DNA of 64,000 bases from Bradyrhizobium jicamae (GTDB lineage: Bacteria > Pseudomonadota > Alphaproteobacteria > Rhizobiales > Xanthobacteraceae), in NCBI RefSeq assembly GCF_018130215.1, contig NZ_JAFCKQ010000002.1, positions 496,001 through 560,000 on the forward strand. Direction: 5' to 3'. The position numbers and the translations under genes were made by a program. This document shows, one piece after another, positions 27,096-35,579 of the stretch; the first letter of the stretch is position 1; every line of letters starts with the position of its first letter. A model generated the notes under the pieces. That model was not told the DNA's origin. It searched no databases and saw only the letters and a list, made by a program, of their open reading frames with translations.

Positions 27096-28354
27096 GTGCC
27101 GAGCCTGTCGATCATCGGCTGCGTGATCAGCGAAATGCCCTGCTCCGTCCTGCGGAAGCGTTGGCCGTCGAGCTCGGGATCCTCGCCGACCACCAGGCCT
27201 TCCGGAATCCTGACGCCGCGGTCGATCACGACGTTCTTCAGCCGCGCACCGCGGCCGACATCGACATAGGGCATGATCACCGCGTTCTCGACATAGGCGT
27301 ATGAATTGACATGCACGCCGGTGAACAGCAGAGAGCGGCGCAGCGCCGCGCCCGAGATGATGCAGGCGCCCGACACCAGCGAGGTGACTGCGTGTCCGCG
27401 CCTTCCGTCCTCGTCATGGACGAATTTGGCCGGCGGCGTGATCTCGGCATAGGTCCAGATCGGCCAGGCGCGGTCGTAGAGGTCGAGCTCCGGCACGACG
27501 TCGGTGAGGTCGATGTTGGCGCCCCAATATGCGTCGACCGTGCCGGCATCGCGCCAATAGGCGCGGGGATCGTCGCCGGAGCGGACGCAGGAATCGTTGA
27601 ACTGATGCGCGATCGCGCGGCCGTGCTTCACGATATGGGGGATGATGTCCTTGCCGAAATCGTGGGCCGAGTTCGGATCGGCGGCATCGCGGCGCAGTTC
27701 GTCGAACAGGAATTCCGAATTGAAGACGTAGATGCCCATGCTGGCGAGCGACTTGTCGGGCTTGCCCGGCATCGGCGGCGGATCGGCGGGCTTCTCCAGG
27801 AAGGACTGGATCAGGCCCTTCTCGTCGATATGCATGATGCCGAAGCCGCTGGATTCCGAGCGCGGCATCTCGAGGCAGCCGACGGTGACATCGGCGCCGC
27901 TCTCGACATGCTGCTTCAGCATGATCTCGTAGTCCATCTTGTAGACGTGGTCGCCGGCGAGCACCAGGATGTACTTGGTGCCGTGAGCTTCGATGATGTC
28001 GATGTTCTGATAGACCGCGTCTGCCGTGCCGACATACCACATCGTCTCGGAGACGCGCTGGCTCGCAGGCAGGATGTCGAAGCTCTCGTTTCGTTCCGGG
28101 CGGAAGAAGTTCCAGCCCATCTGCAGATGCCGGATCAGGCTGTGCGCCTTGTATTGCGTCGCCACCGCGATGCGGCGGATGCCGGAATTGACGGCGTTGG
28201 ATAGGGCGAAGTCGATGATGCGGGATTTGCCGCCAAAATAGACAGCCGGTTTGGCGCGCTTGTCGGTCAGCTCCATCAGCCTGCTGCCGCGCCCGCCGGC
28301 CAGAACGAAGGCGAGGGCATGGCGCGACAGCGGCTCGTTTCCAACGGTTCTCAT
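27092..28354 (-). CDS. glgC: Glucose-1-phosphate adenylyltransferase
   Basis: A 420-residue ADP-glucose pyrophosphorylase, the committing step of glycogen synthesis. It has the nucleotide-binding loop [12 protein letters not shown] (15-26), [19 protein letters not shown], the [12 protein letters not shown] segment, and a C-terminal left-handed beta-helix region ([24 protein letters not shown]). I chose the second of two close ATGs because GGGAGG lies six bases before it. The pair with glgA forms a minimal glycogen operon; no glgB or glgP is seen nearby. Confidence 0.95.
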   Translation of the reverse strand: MRTVGNEPLSRHALAFVLAGGRGSRLMELTDKRAKPAVYFGGKSRIIDFALSNAVNSGIRRIAVATQYKAHSLIRHLQMGWNFFRPERNESFDILPASQRVSETMWYVGTADAVYQNIDIIEAHGTKYILVLAGDHVYKMDYEIMLKQHVESGADVTVGCLEMPRSESSGFGIMHIDEKGLIQSFLEKPADPPPMPGKPDKSLASMGIYVFNSEFLFDELRRDAADPNSAHDFGKDIIPHIVKHGRAIAHQFNDSCVRSGDDPRAYWRDAGTVDAYWGANIDLTDVVPELDLYDRAWPIWTYAEITPPAKFVHDEDGRRGHAVTSLVSGACIISGAALRRSLLFTGVHVNSYAYVENAVIMPYVDVGRGARLKNVVIDRGVRIPEGLVVGEDPELDGQRFRRTEQGISLITQPMIDRLGT

Positions 28355-28619
28355 GGTCATCCTCCCGGGCTTCTGGTTCGGCCCCACCACCTTCTCTTGT
28401 CCGGAAGGTCTGATCGGGCGCCAATGGGGCCGATCGGAACGTAGCAAGCGGGCCCGGATGAGCAAAGCGGCATCCGCGCGTTTCGTTCCTTGACTCTTAA
28501 AGATGTGGAGACTTGCAGGCCATGCAGGGGACCGCTGCGCGCATCATGCGGACCATTGACGGGGCGTCATTTCGGCATACAGGAAAGCGATCGTCGCATT
28601 CCGCCCAGGCCCACATGTC

Positions 28620-29852
28620 ATGACCGCTACCACCGTCTCGCCCCAGGATGTCCGCTCGGCGCTGATGCTGCGCCAGGAGATCGCCCTGCTCGATATCAGG
28701 CATGAGGCGCAGTTCGCCACCGGCCATCCGTTGTTTGCCGCCAACATGGCGGGGGAGCGGATCGCGCTCGAGGCTGAGTTGCGCCTGCCGCGCAAGGACG
28801 TGCCGGTCGTGCTCTATGATGACGGCGAGGGGCTGGTCTCCGCCGCGAAGGGGCAGTTCGAGGCGCTCGGCTACAGCAATGTTCGGGCGCTTGCCGACGG
28901 CCTGCAGGGCTGGCGGCTGGCCGGCTACGAAATATTCGCGGACGTCAATTCCTATGCCAAGGCCTTTGGCGAACTGGTCGAGTCGCGCAGGCATACGCCG
29001 TCGCTGAGCGCCGACGAGGTCGCCTCCCTGATCGAGGAGAACGCCAACATCGCCATCCTCGATGTCCGCCGTTTCGACGAATATGCCACCATGAACATTC
29101 CGGGCTCGGTCAGCGTGCCCGGCGCCGAGCTGGTGCTGCGTGCCGGCCGCGCGGCACCCGATCCCGACACCACTGTTATCGTCAACTGCGCCGGCCGTAC
29201 CCGTTCGATCATCGGGACGCAGTCCCTGATCAATGCCGGCCTGCCCAACAAGGTCCGGGCGTTGCGCAACGGGACGATCGGTTGGACGCTTGCCCGGCAC
29301 AGTCTCGAGCACGGCGCCGGCAGGCGCGGCGAATCCGGGCCGTTCGAGGGTGCCGGCGACAAGGCGCGCGACGTCGCCTATCGTGCCGGCGTCAGGCATA
29401 TCGGCCTGCGCGACCTCGCCATGCTGGAGGCGGCGACGCATCGCACGCTTTATCGCTTCGACGTGCGCGAGGCCGACGAATACGCGGCCGGTCACCTTGC
29501 CGGTTTCCACCACTACGCCGGCGGCCAGCTCGTCCAGGAGATCGACATGGCGGCCCCGGTGCGCGGCGCGCGCATCGTGCTGACCGATAACAGGAGCATC
29601 CGCGCCGACATGACCGCGTCCTGGCTCGCGCAGATGGGCTGGGAAGCCTACGTGCTCGAGGGTGGCTATGACGGCACGCTCGACATCGGCCCGCCGCTCG
29701 TGCTGCCGAAGCCGGATCCGGCGCAGCGTTACCGGCGCCCCTATGAGGGCACCGACGCCGCCGAGCAGGCGATGCAGGCCTATCTCGAGTGGGAGTACGG
29801 CCTCGTCGAGCAGCTTCGCCGCGACGGGACGCACGGGTTTTACGTGATCTAG
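28620..29852 (+). CDS. Triple-rhodanese-domain protein
   Basis: A 410-residue cytoplasmic protein with three rhodanese-like domains at roughly 5-110, 125-235 and 258-370. Only the middle domain keeps an active cysteine, C190 in the loop CAGRTRS. The first has YDDGE and the third TDNRS at the corresponding loops, so both are probably inactive. Rhodaneses transfer sulfane sulfur, for example from thiosulfate or a persulfide. No RBS is obvious before the ATG. It is divergent from glgC across a 265-base gap and convergent with the next gene. Confidence 0.8.
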   Translation: MTATTVSPQDVRSALMLRQEIALLDIRHEAQFATGHPLFAANMAGERIALEAELRLPRKDVPVVLYDDGEGLVSAAKGQFEALGYSNVRALADGLQGWRLAGYEIFADVNSYAKAFGELVESRRHTPSLSADEVASLIEENANIAILDVRRFDEYATMNIPGSVSVPGAELVLRAGRAAPDPDTTVIVNCAGRTRSIIGTQSLINAGLPNKVRALRNGTIGWTLARHSLEHGAGRRGESGPFEGAGDKARDVAYRAGVRHIGLRDLAMLEAATHRTLYRFDVREADEYAAGHLAGFHHYAGGQLVQEIDMAAPVRGARIVLTDNRSIRADMTASWLAQMGWEAYVLEGGYDGTLDIGPPLVLPKPDPAQRYRRPYEGTDAAEQAMQAYLEWEYGLVEQLRRDGTHGFYVI

Positions 29853-29898
29853 CAGATGTCGGCTTGGGCTGAGTGGCAGCAGCATCGCAATGACATTC

Positions 29899-29932
29899 CC
29901 TCTCCCGCTTGCGGGCCCGCAGGCGGGAGAGG
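29899..29932. repeat. Near-perfect palindrome between convergent genes
   Basis: Arms CCTCTCCCGC and GCGGGAGAGG enclose TGCGGGCCCGCA, itself a palindrome, giving a 34-base hairpin with one mismatched pair. It lies between two convergent stops and could act as a bidirectional terminator. Similar CCCTC...GAGGG hairpins occur at 46884 and 56461, so it looks like a dispersed REP-type element. Confidence 0.65.
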
Positions 29933-29952
29933 TGCACTGAGTCGGCCGGCCA

Positions 29953-30960
29953 CTACTTCGGCAGTGCCACCGGCGTCAGCTTGAACGGGCCGGGGTCCTT
30001 CCCCTTGTTGTCGCCGATGATGTAGGACAGCTTGCCTTCGGCAACCCAGCCGGCGTTGCCGATCCGCGTCACGGACACCGGCCCGTCAAATCCGTCCCTG
30101 ATGGTGTCGATCTCGGCCTGGTCGTCCCTGACCGTGACCTTGTCGAGCTTGCCATTGCCCTCGATCATGAGAAAGCCATTGCCGAACGCGCGCAGTGCGT
30201 CGGCATGATCGAGCGGCCGCGACGGTTTCAGTTCGGTCACCGCGCCCGCCTTGCCGTCCTTGACCGCGACCCGGAACAGTTTTGCGGGAATGAAGGTCGT
30301 GACATAGAGATTGCCGTCGGCGCCGATCGCAATGCCGTCGAGCCCGACACCGTCCTTGGCCGGCGCGAGCTGCGGATCGGTGGCAAAGGTCGCGAGATCG
30401 GTGGCACCGGGCTTGAGGCTATGGACGATCGGTGCGCCGGAATCGCTGACATAGGCGGTGCCGTCGCCGCCGACCACGATATCGTTGCAGAATGACCTGG
30501 GATCACCAAGCGCGAAGCTGCCCTTGGGCGTGCCGCTCTTGAGATCGAAGGTCTTCAGCCAGGCGCCCTTGACGTCGCCCGGACCTGCGACGCCGAGGCC
30601 GCTGATGTCGTTGGAGCAGACATAGAGCGTGCCGCTTCTCTCGTCGGCGAGCACGCCGAGCGTCGAGCGGCTGCCACCGGCGCCCGGCTTGACCAGCTGC
30701 TCGGGAGTGCCGCCGGACGGGATTCTCGTAACGCCGCCGAGGTTGAAGCTGCCGACATAGAGCGCGCCGTCGGATGTCGAGGTCACGCTTTCCGGAAAGC
30801 TCTTGTCGGGAACGCCGACAGGGGCCGTCTCGGCGCGTGCCGCGCCCGATGTGCCTGATATGAGGATGATGGCCGCCGCGCCAAGCGCAGATGCGCGACG
30901 GATCTTGAGCAGTTCACCCTTTGCGCGCGGACATCCCGCGTCGTCTGTTTGTTTTTTCAT
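29953..30960 (-). CDS. Secreted SMP-30/gluconolactonase-like beta-propeller protein
   Basis: A 335-residue exported protein. The ATG at 30960 has AGGAA upstream; a basic N-terminus (KGELLKIRRAS) leads to a hydrophobic core and cleavage at SGAARA-ET. The mature part shows repeated propeller-like strands, such as DGALYVGSFNLGGVTRI, GTLYVCSNDI, DGTAYVSDSGAPIV, DGIAIGADGNLYVTT. These resemble SMP-30/NHL-type propellers. It may be a periplasmic lactonase or a sugar-binding protein; no active site could be assigned with confidence. It appears to be monocistronic. Confidence 0.7.
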   Translation of the reverse strand: MKKQTDDAGCPRAKGELLKIRRASALGAAAIILISGTSGAARAETAPVGVPDKSFPESVTSTSDGALYVGSFNLGGVTRIPSGGTPEQLVKPGAGGSRSTLGVLADERSGTLYVCSNDISGLGVAGPGDVKGAWLKTFDLKSGTPKGSFALGDPRSFCNDIVVGGDGTAYVSDSGAPIVHSLKPGATDLATFATDPQLAPAKDGVGLDGIAIGADGNLYVTTFIPAKLFRVAVKDGKAGAVTELKPSRPLDHADALRAFGNGFLMIEGNGKLDKVTVRDDQAEIDTIRDGFDGPVSVTRIGNAGWVAEGKLSYIIGDNKGKDPGPFKLTPVALPK

Positions 30961-31090
30961 GATCGCGTTTCCTGATGGGGCCTGGTCCAACCAGGCAGGA
31001 CTGTCGAGGCGATCGTCGCCGGTCGGCGGCTAGTCAGGTCTTGCAGGGTTCCCGACCGGATTGTTCACCCGCCTGCCTTGTCGTCAACGA

Positions 31091-31108
31091 TATATACGAT
31101 AGTATATA
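31091..31108. promoter_or_regulatory. Perfect inverted repeat, probable operator
   Basis: TATATAC-GATA-GTATATA is a perfect 7-base inverted repeat in an AT-rich island between the propeller gene and the Tad genes. It begins 35 bases before a short plus-strand frame with a good Shine-Dalgarno sequence and 131 bases upstream of the minus-strand propeller gene. This is the geometry of a regulator binding site over a promoter. The regulator is not identified. Confidence 0.5.
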
Positions 31109-31125
31109 ACGTGAGGAAAGCGACG

Positions 31126-31236
31126 ATGGCGGGAGGTGTAGGCATGGAGCGGGATCTTGCCGCGCGGCATCGGTGCGCGTGCTGCGACCGCGTCGTGATG
31201 AGAGCGATGCCCGTCGGGGATTCGACTGCGCGCTAG
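31126..31236 (+). CDS. Possible small protein (36 residues)
   Basis: A short frame with a strong Shine-Dalgarno (GAGGAAAG, about six bases before the ATG) directly downstream of a palindromic promoter-like site. It would encode a basic peptide with a CACCDR cysteine cluster and no similarity I recognise. It ends within the 3' end of the Tad gene on the other strand. It could be a genuine small protein, a leader peptide, or the remnant start of a lost regulator gene. Evidence is limited to the RBS and position. Confidence 0.3.
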   Translation: MAGGVGMERDLAARHRCACCDRVVMRAMPVGDSTAR

Positions 31237-31886
31237 CAGATCTTCTGCTGCAGGTGCTGGATGCAAGTACACGTCGTCGCGGCCGTGTACTTGACGTCAT
31301 AGTATGGAAAGCTCGCGTTGGCAGGGCTGTTCGTCGAACAGCGCGGGAACAGATAGTAGCTGTCCTGAAGCGTGATGGTCCCTTTGACCGCGAAGCCGAG
31401 ATTAGGTGTATAGGCGTAGGAGACTTCGCCCAGAATGAGCGAAGTATTATAGTTTGCCGCTCCGCTGTACGAAGCGGGCAAGGCCATCACCTGACCAACC
31501 GGCCGCCCCGTTGAAACGGTCGATCCATTGTACGATTCGCTCCATTGTACGGTGGTTTTGCCGCTACTGTCCGTGGACACTCCGGACACCGTGACCGTGA
31601 TGAGCGAGCCGCTGCCGCCGGTCGTGGCATAGGGAGCCATGATTGCCGTCGAAGCCGCCAGGATGCTCTGCACCTGGGCCGCGCTGACCTGCGTGTTCTG
31701 CGAAATCATGTCGGCGACGGAGTGTGCCGTTTCGGTGACCTTGACGTTGATCGCCATGCCGTTGCCGAGTTCGACGCCGCCGATGTAGAGCAGCAGCATG
31801 AACGGCAGAAGCAGAGCGAACTCCACCGCTGCGATGGCCTTGGCGTCGATCCATAGTTCGCGCACGCGAGATGACAGGCTGGTCAT
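31233..31886 (-). CDS. TadE/TadG-family pilus-associated protein
   Basis: A 217-residue pseudopilin-like protein. A short cytoplasmic N-terminus leads to AIAAVEFALLLPFMLLLYIGGVELG, the TadE-like helix with the conserved VEFA...P pattern. The rest is extracytoplasmic, Ser/Thr/Gly rich, with cysteines clustered near the C-terminus (TTCTCIQ). It is the third gene of a small operon with two related proteins. TadE/F/G proteins assemble with Flp pili and help surface attachment. Confidence 0.8.
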   Translation of the reverse strand: MTSLSSRVRELWIDAKAIAAVEFALLLPFMLLLYIGGVELGNGMAINVKVTETAHSVADMISQNTQVSAAQVQSILAASTAIMAPYATTGGSGSLITVTVSGVSTDSSGKTTVQWSESYNGSTVSTGRPVGQVMALPASYSGAANYNTSLILGEVSYAYTPNLGFAVKGTITLQDSYYLFPRCSTNSPANASFPYYDVKYTAATTCTCIQHLQQKIC

Positions 31887-31896
31887 TGGCAAACCT

Positions 31897-32451
31897 TCAG
31901 GACGACGGCTCATTCTGGAACGCGGCAGTCGACATGATCATGCGGCTGCCGTTGGGTTGATTTGACAGGCTGAAGGCGAGCGGCCCTCCGACGACCGGCC
32001 ACAGATACATCACCCGGACGATGACGATATTGCCCGCGGTGCCGGGATTGAATTGCCAGGTATTCGTGACCTGCCCCTGGGCGTTGTAGGTCAACGTGGG
32101 CGCGGTTGTATTGGTCGACGACCATGACGCGGCAACCTGCACGTCGACCATCAAGCCACTGCAGTTGAAGAGGATCTTTGTCTGGTTGCAAACGACCTGT
32201 TGAAAGGCGCTCTGCGTCATTTGCGCATTCTGCACTTGCCCGGTCATGATTTGACGGCCGGCTTGCTGCACCACCTGTTCCAGCACGCCTTGCGCAAAAA
32301 ACACCACAAACGTCTGAATCAGCGCGACGACGAGCGCTAGAAACGGTGCGGCGACCATCGCGAACTCGACCGCGGTAGCGCCACGTCGATCCGTGATGAA
32401 GGCAGCGCGACGATTGCGGCGCACTGTACGTGATGTATTCACTTCGTGCAT
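31897..32451 (-). CDS. TadE-family pilus assembly protein
   Basis: A 184-residue protein with the TadE signature RRGATAVEFAMVAAPFLALVVALIQTFVVFF at 22-52, followed by a secreted domain with two cysteines (VVCNQTKILFNCSG). It lies between a larger TadG-like and another TadE-like protein, ten bases after one and eleven before the other. It probably functions as a minor pseudopilin of a Flp/Tad pilus whose secretion machinery is encoded elsewhere. Confidence 0.82.
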   Translation of the reverse strand: MHEVNTSRTVRRNRRAAFITDRRGATAVEFAMVAAPFLALVVALIQTFVVFFAQGVLEQVVQQAGRQIMTGQVQNAQMTQSAFQQVVCNQTKILFNCSGLMVDVQVAASWSSTNTTAPTLTYNAQGQVTNTWQFNPGTAGNIVIVRVMYLWPVVGGPLAFSLSNQPNGSRMIMSTAAFQNEPSS

Positions 32452-32461
32452 GGCGCTGTTC

Positions 32462-33865
32462 TTACTGCGTGAGGCTGGCGGTGCTTGAAGCGACCTTGAT
32501 GAACAGGTTCGTCAGCGCCGTCGAAATGTCGCCGCCGGTTGTGACGTCCGAAAAGAAGCCGGGCGAAGCACACGCCTGGAGATTCTGCGCGATTTTGCCG
32601 GTTGCGGAGGTCGGGCCGTCGTAGGGGTTGACCCAGCTCATGTACCAGCTGTCCGTAATATTTTGACTTGGGCCGAGATTGATAAGTTGCAGATACTCCG
32701 TGTAGAGGATCGCAATCTTGATTCCCCGGTTCTTGATGGTCGTGCACATCGTCGTGTCGAGCGGCTGCTGGCATCTGCTGTTGGAGGCAAAGCTCGCGTT
32801 GGGGCAGCTCGAGACGATCTTGTCTTCGACGCCGTCGGTGACAAGGAACACAACCTCCTGCGGCGTATCTCCCGTCGTATTGCTGCCAAGGCCCGGGGTC
32901 GGCATGATGTTGTTCAGGCTGGTGAGCGCGCCGGCGATGTTCGTGCCATAGTCGGTGTTGCAGGACGACGAAGTGACGCAGTTCTGGTAGAGGACCGGCA
33001 TCAGCGCAATGTTGGAAACCTGGGTTCCGGCGCTCGTCGGGGTGGTCAGCGTCGCGAGCGTGTTCAAGCCCGTGTCGAACGTATAAAGCGCCGCTTTATA
33101 GGTCGTGTTGTTCAGGGACGACATGCACTGCATGACGCCACCCGACACGCCGGTCTGCGGGCAGTTCGACCATGAATTGAGCAGCTGGTTGACGGCATTC
33201 ACCACGAGATCGATCCGCAAGGTGACACTGTTGTTGCGTGCGATCGTAAGGTTGTCCTTGGTCCCGCCGTCGTGACTGATATTGGTTTCATGACAGGCGA
33301 AGCCGCAATTCTGCGATGATCCGGCTGACTGTTTTGCGGGGGCGGTGGCCACGATGAGATTGTTGATGTCGGTCAGGGTCGCTCCGATCCCCATCGACGG
33401 CGAGTCGTCCATCAGCAGATAGAAGTTCATGTTGGGCGCGCTCGATGCCTTTGCCGTCGACGAGCCGCTGATCGGCCAGGCCGCGCTGCCAAGGAAGGCC
33501 GGAAAGTTGTTGTTGGACTTGGTCTGATACGAAACCGTGACCGTGCGTGAGAGTCCGGAATCGGTGATGGTGATCGTCGGCGTCGGGATCGATGACAGGC
33601 CGGAAAGGTTGTTTGCGGTCGATTGGAAGACGGACAGCGCAGCCGCCTGGGCAACGGCATCGGTTTGCTGCAGCATTGCGGGCCTGACGGCCGCGATAGC
33701 GGCTGCGTCGGTGGCGGCGTCCAGCTGGGTCTGTTTGCGCAAGGCCTGCGTGTAGTCCATTGCCAGGCCCAGCGCATAGATCGTCGGCACCATCGTGAGG
33801 GCAAAGATCACGGCGACGTTCGCCCTGCGATCTCTTGCGAAACGACGAAAACAAACGCGCGGCAT
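32462..33865 (-). CDS. TadG-like protein with von Willebrand A-type domain
   Basis: A 467-residue protein. The N-terminal Flp/TadG helix is DRRANVAVIFALTMVPTIYALGLAMDYTQALRKQTQLDAATDAAA. The large extracytoplasmic part has a MIDAS-like DDSPSMG motif (DxSxS) near residue 150 and VVFLVTDGVEDKIV further on, so it is a metal-dependent adhesion-type domain. GAGGGAC precedes the ATG. As first gene of a three-gene operon it probably contributes to pilus-mediated surface adhesion. Confidence 0.82.
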   Translation of the reverse strand: MPRVCFRRFARDRRANVAVIFALTMVPTIYALGLAMDYTQALRKQTQLDAATDAAAIAAVRPAMLQQTDAVAQAAALSVFQSTANNLSGLSSIPTPTITITDSGLSRTVTVSYQTKSNNNFPAFLGSAAWPISGSSTAKASSAPNMNFYLLMDDSPSMGIGATLTDINNLIVATAPAKQSAGSSQNCGFACHETNISHDGGTKDNLTIARNNSVTLRIDLVVNAVNQLLNSWSNCPQTGVSGGVMQCMSSLNNTTYKAALYTFDTGLNTLATLTTPTSAGTQVSNIALMPVLYQNCVTSSSCNTDYGTNIAGALTSLNNIMPTPGLGSNTTGDTPQEVVFLVTDGVEDKIVSSCPNASFASNSRCQQPLDTTMCTTIKNRGIKIAILYTEYLQLINLGPSQNITDSWYMSWVNPYDGPTSATGKIAQNLQACASPGFFSDVTTGGDISTALTNLFIKVASSTASLTQ

Positions 33866-34176
33866 GACCTGTCCCTCAGTTGCCGGTCGTCCCGGCAGCG
33901 GCAATTCCGGTTTCCATAGGCAAGGACGGGAGAATGCGATCGAGGAGCCTTCCGCCTACGCTCGGCAGAATGGAACTTGCGGGATGGCCTCTAAAAAAAT
34001 GCTTACCCGGATACTGCAAACCCGGGCGACGGGAACTCGGTCGCCGTGAGATCGAGACGGCATCCCTAATCAAGTCTAAACGCTGAGCGGGAAAAAATTG
34101 CACTTTCGGGATCGACCACTTCTGCTTGCGGCCCGAGGGCGACAGCTAGGGTAGGTCGGCTTCCGCGTCGCAGACT
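33866..34176. other. Non-coding gap before the Tad operon
   Basis: The stretch probably holds the promoter of the Tad operon. It contains an A-rich tract (CTAAAAAAATGC) and a hairpin GGCGAC...GTCGCC around 34026. Short frames here have no ribosome-binding sites or family features. I see no RNA gene. Confidence 0.5.
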
Positions 34177-35481
34177 CTAGTCGGCCGCGAATGCGTCGTA
34201 GACCAGCTTCCGGAACGCCGGGGTAATACGCTGGCGTTCGTTCTGGGTCTGCTCCAGCATGATGTAGATCATGTCGAGCTTCCGATCGACACCGAAATAG
34301 GTGCCGCTGCCGCTGTCCCATTTCAGCTCGCCGATCGAGCCGGGCGGAGGCGGCTTGGCTATGCCGGGATCGGTGCGCACCGCGATGCCATAGCCGTAAC
34401 CAAACCCGTCACCGGGAAAGTACCAGTAGTCGCGGCCGACGCCGGAGCCTGGTCCGATATGGTCCGTCGTCATGTCCTTGAAGGCGGCCGGACTGAGATA
34501 ACGCTTGCCGTCGAGTTCGCCGCCGTCGAGCAGCATCTGGGCGAAACGGGCATAGTCGAGGATGGTCGAGAGCAGCCCTCCGCCACCGGATTCCCACTCG
34601 GGGTGCGCACGCCGGTCGCGCTCGCCGTCGATCAGGATGGTGTCCGACGGCAGCGGCTCGGCCAGCCGCGTCCGTTCGGTCTCCGGATCGAGCACGTATT
34701 CGGTGTCCTTCAGTCGCATCGGATCGAAGATCTGCTCCTTCTCGAATTGATAGAGCGTCTTGCCCGAGATGATCTCGATCACCCGTCCCAGCACGTCGGT
34801 GGAATGACCGTAGCGCCACATGGTGCCAGGCTGCCGCGACAGCGGCAGCCTGGCCAGCCGCGCGACAAAGTCCTTGTTGTCGAACTTGCCGTCGAACAGA
34901 TGCCCTTCACGGTACAGCTTCTGGATCCAATCGGCGCCGATATATTCGTAGGTGATCCCCGAGGTGTGCCGCATCAGGTCTTCGATGTTGACCGGGCGGA
35001 CCGGCGGCACCAGTTCCAGCTTGCTCAGGTCGTTTCCGCCATCCGGCTCGATGCCGACCTTCACGTCGGCGAAAGCCGGAATGTATTTCGACAGCGGGTC
35101 CTGTGGCGACAGCCTGCCTTCGTCGACCAGCATCATCGCGGCGACGTTGGTGACCGGCTTCGTCATCGAGTGCAGCGCGAAGATCGTGTCCGGCTTCATC
35201 GGCGCCCTGGTGGTGACGTCGCGATAGCCGAAGGTCTTCAGATAGACCGGCTTGCCGTGCTGCTGGATCAGGATCGCCGCGCCGGGTATCCGCCCGCTGT
35301 CGACCTCGTCGTTGAAGAACGCGGTGATGCGCTCGAGCTTTTCGGGCCGCGGGGGCGGGACGTCGTTGGCGCGCGCCGCGCTGGTCGGGTTTGCGGCGAG
35401 CGCGACCGCCATGCCGATCGCAAGCCATCCGCGCCTGACAATCGACGCGGCTTCGCGAGCCGGGTGAAATCTGCGTGGCAT
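34177..35481 (-). CDS. Secreted serine hydrolase, beta-lactamase class C fold
   Basis: A 434-residue AmpC-fold enzyme. A twin-arginine-like RRGWLAIGMAVALAAN precedes the mature part, so export by Sec or Tat is expected. The nucleophile motif is S105-M-T-K108 in HSMTKP. The second motif is Y-G-H rather than YxN, and the C-terminal motif region reads WDSGSGTYF. This pattern fits the esterase/transesterase EstB/LovD-like group rather than beta-lactamases. The substrate is unknown. It is not related in sequence detail to the other AmpC-fold protein in the window. Confidence 0.82.
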   Translation of the reverse strand: MPRRFHPAREAASIVRRGWLAIGMAVALAANPTSAARANDVPPPRPEKLERITAFFNDEVDSGRIPGAAILIQQHGKPVYLKTFGYRDVTTRAPMKPDTIFALHSMTKPVTNVAAMMLVDEGRLSPQDPLSKYIPAFADVKVGIEPDGGNDLSKLELVPPVRPVNIEDLMRHTSGITYEYIGADWIQKLYREGHLFDGKFDNKDFVARLARLPLSRQPGTMWRYGHSTDVLGRVIEIISGKTLYQFEKEQIFDPMRLKDTEYVLDPETERTRLAEPLPSDTILIDGERDRRAHPEWESGGGGLLSTILDYARFAQMLLDGGELDGKRYLSPAAFKDMTTDHIGPGSGVGRDYWYFPGDGFGYGYGIAVRTDPGIAKPPPPGSIGELKWDSGSGTYFGVDRKLDMIYIMLEQTQNERQRITPAFRKLVYDAFAAD

Positions 35482-35579
35482 GGACGGGGGCCCCGATGGT
35501 AAGCGCGCCGAACTCTAGCGCGGCCATCAGGTGCGACATAGCATTTTCGTGTCATCGTCTTTGCGACGGATATTCAAGT

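Noticed and set aside
25341..27269. A 642-codon plus-strand frame opposite glgA
   Set aside because: It is antisense to a clear glycogen synthase and has no recognisable family features.
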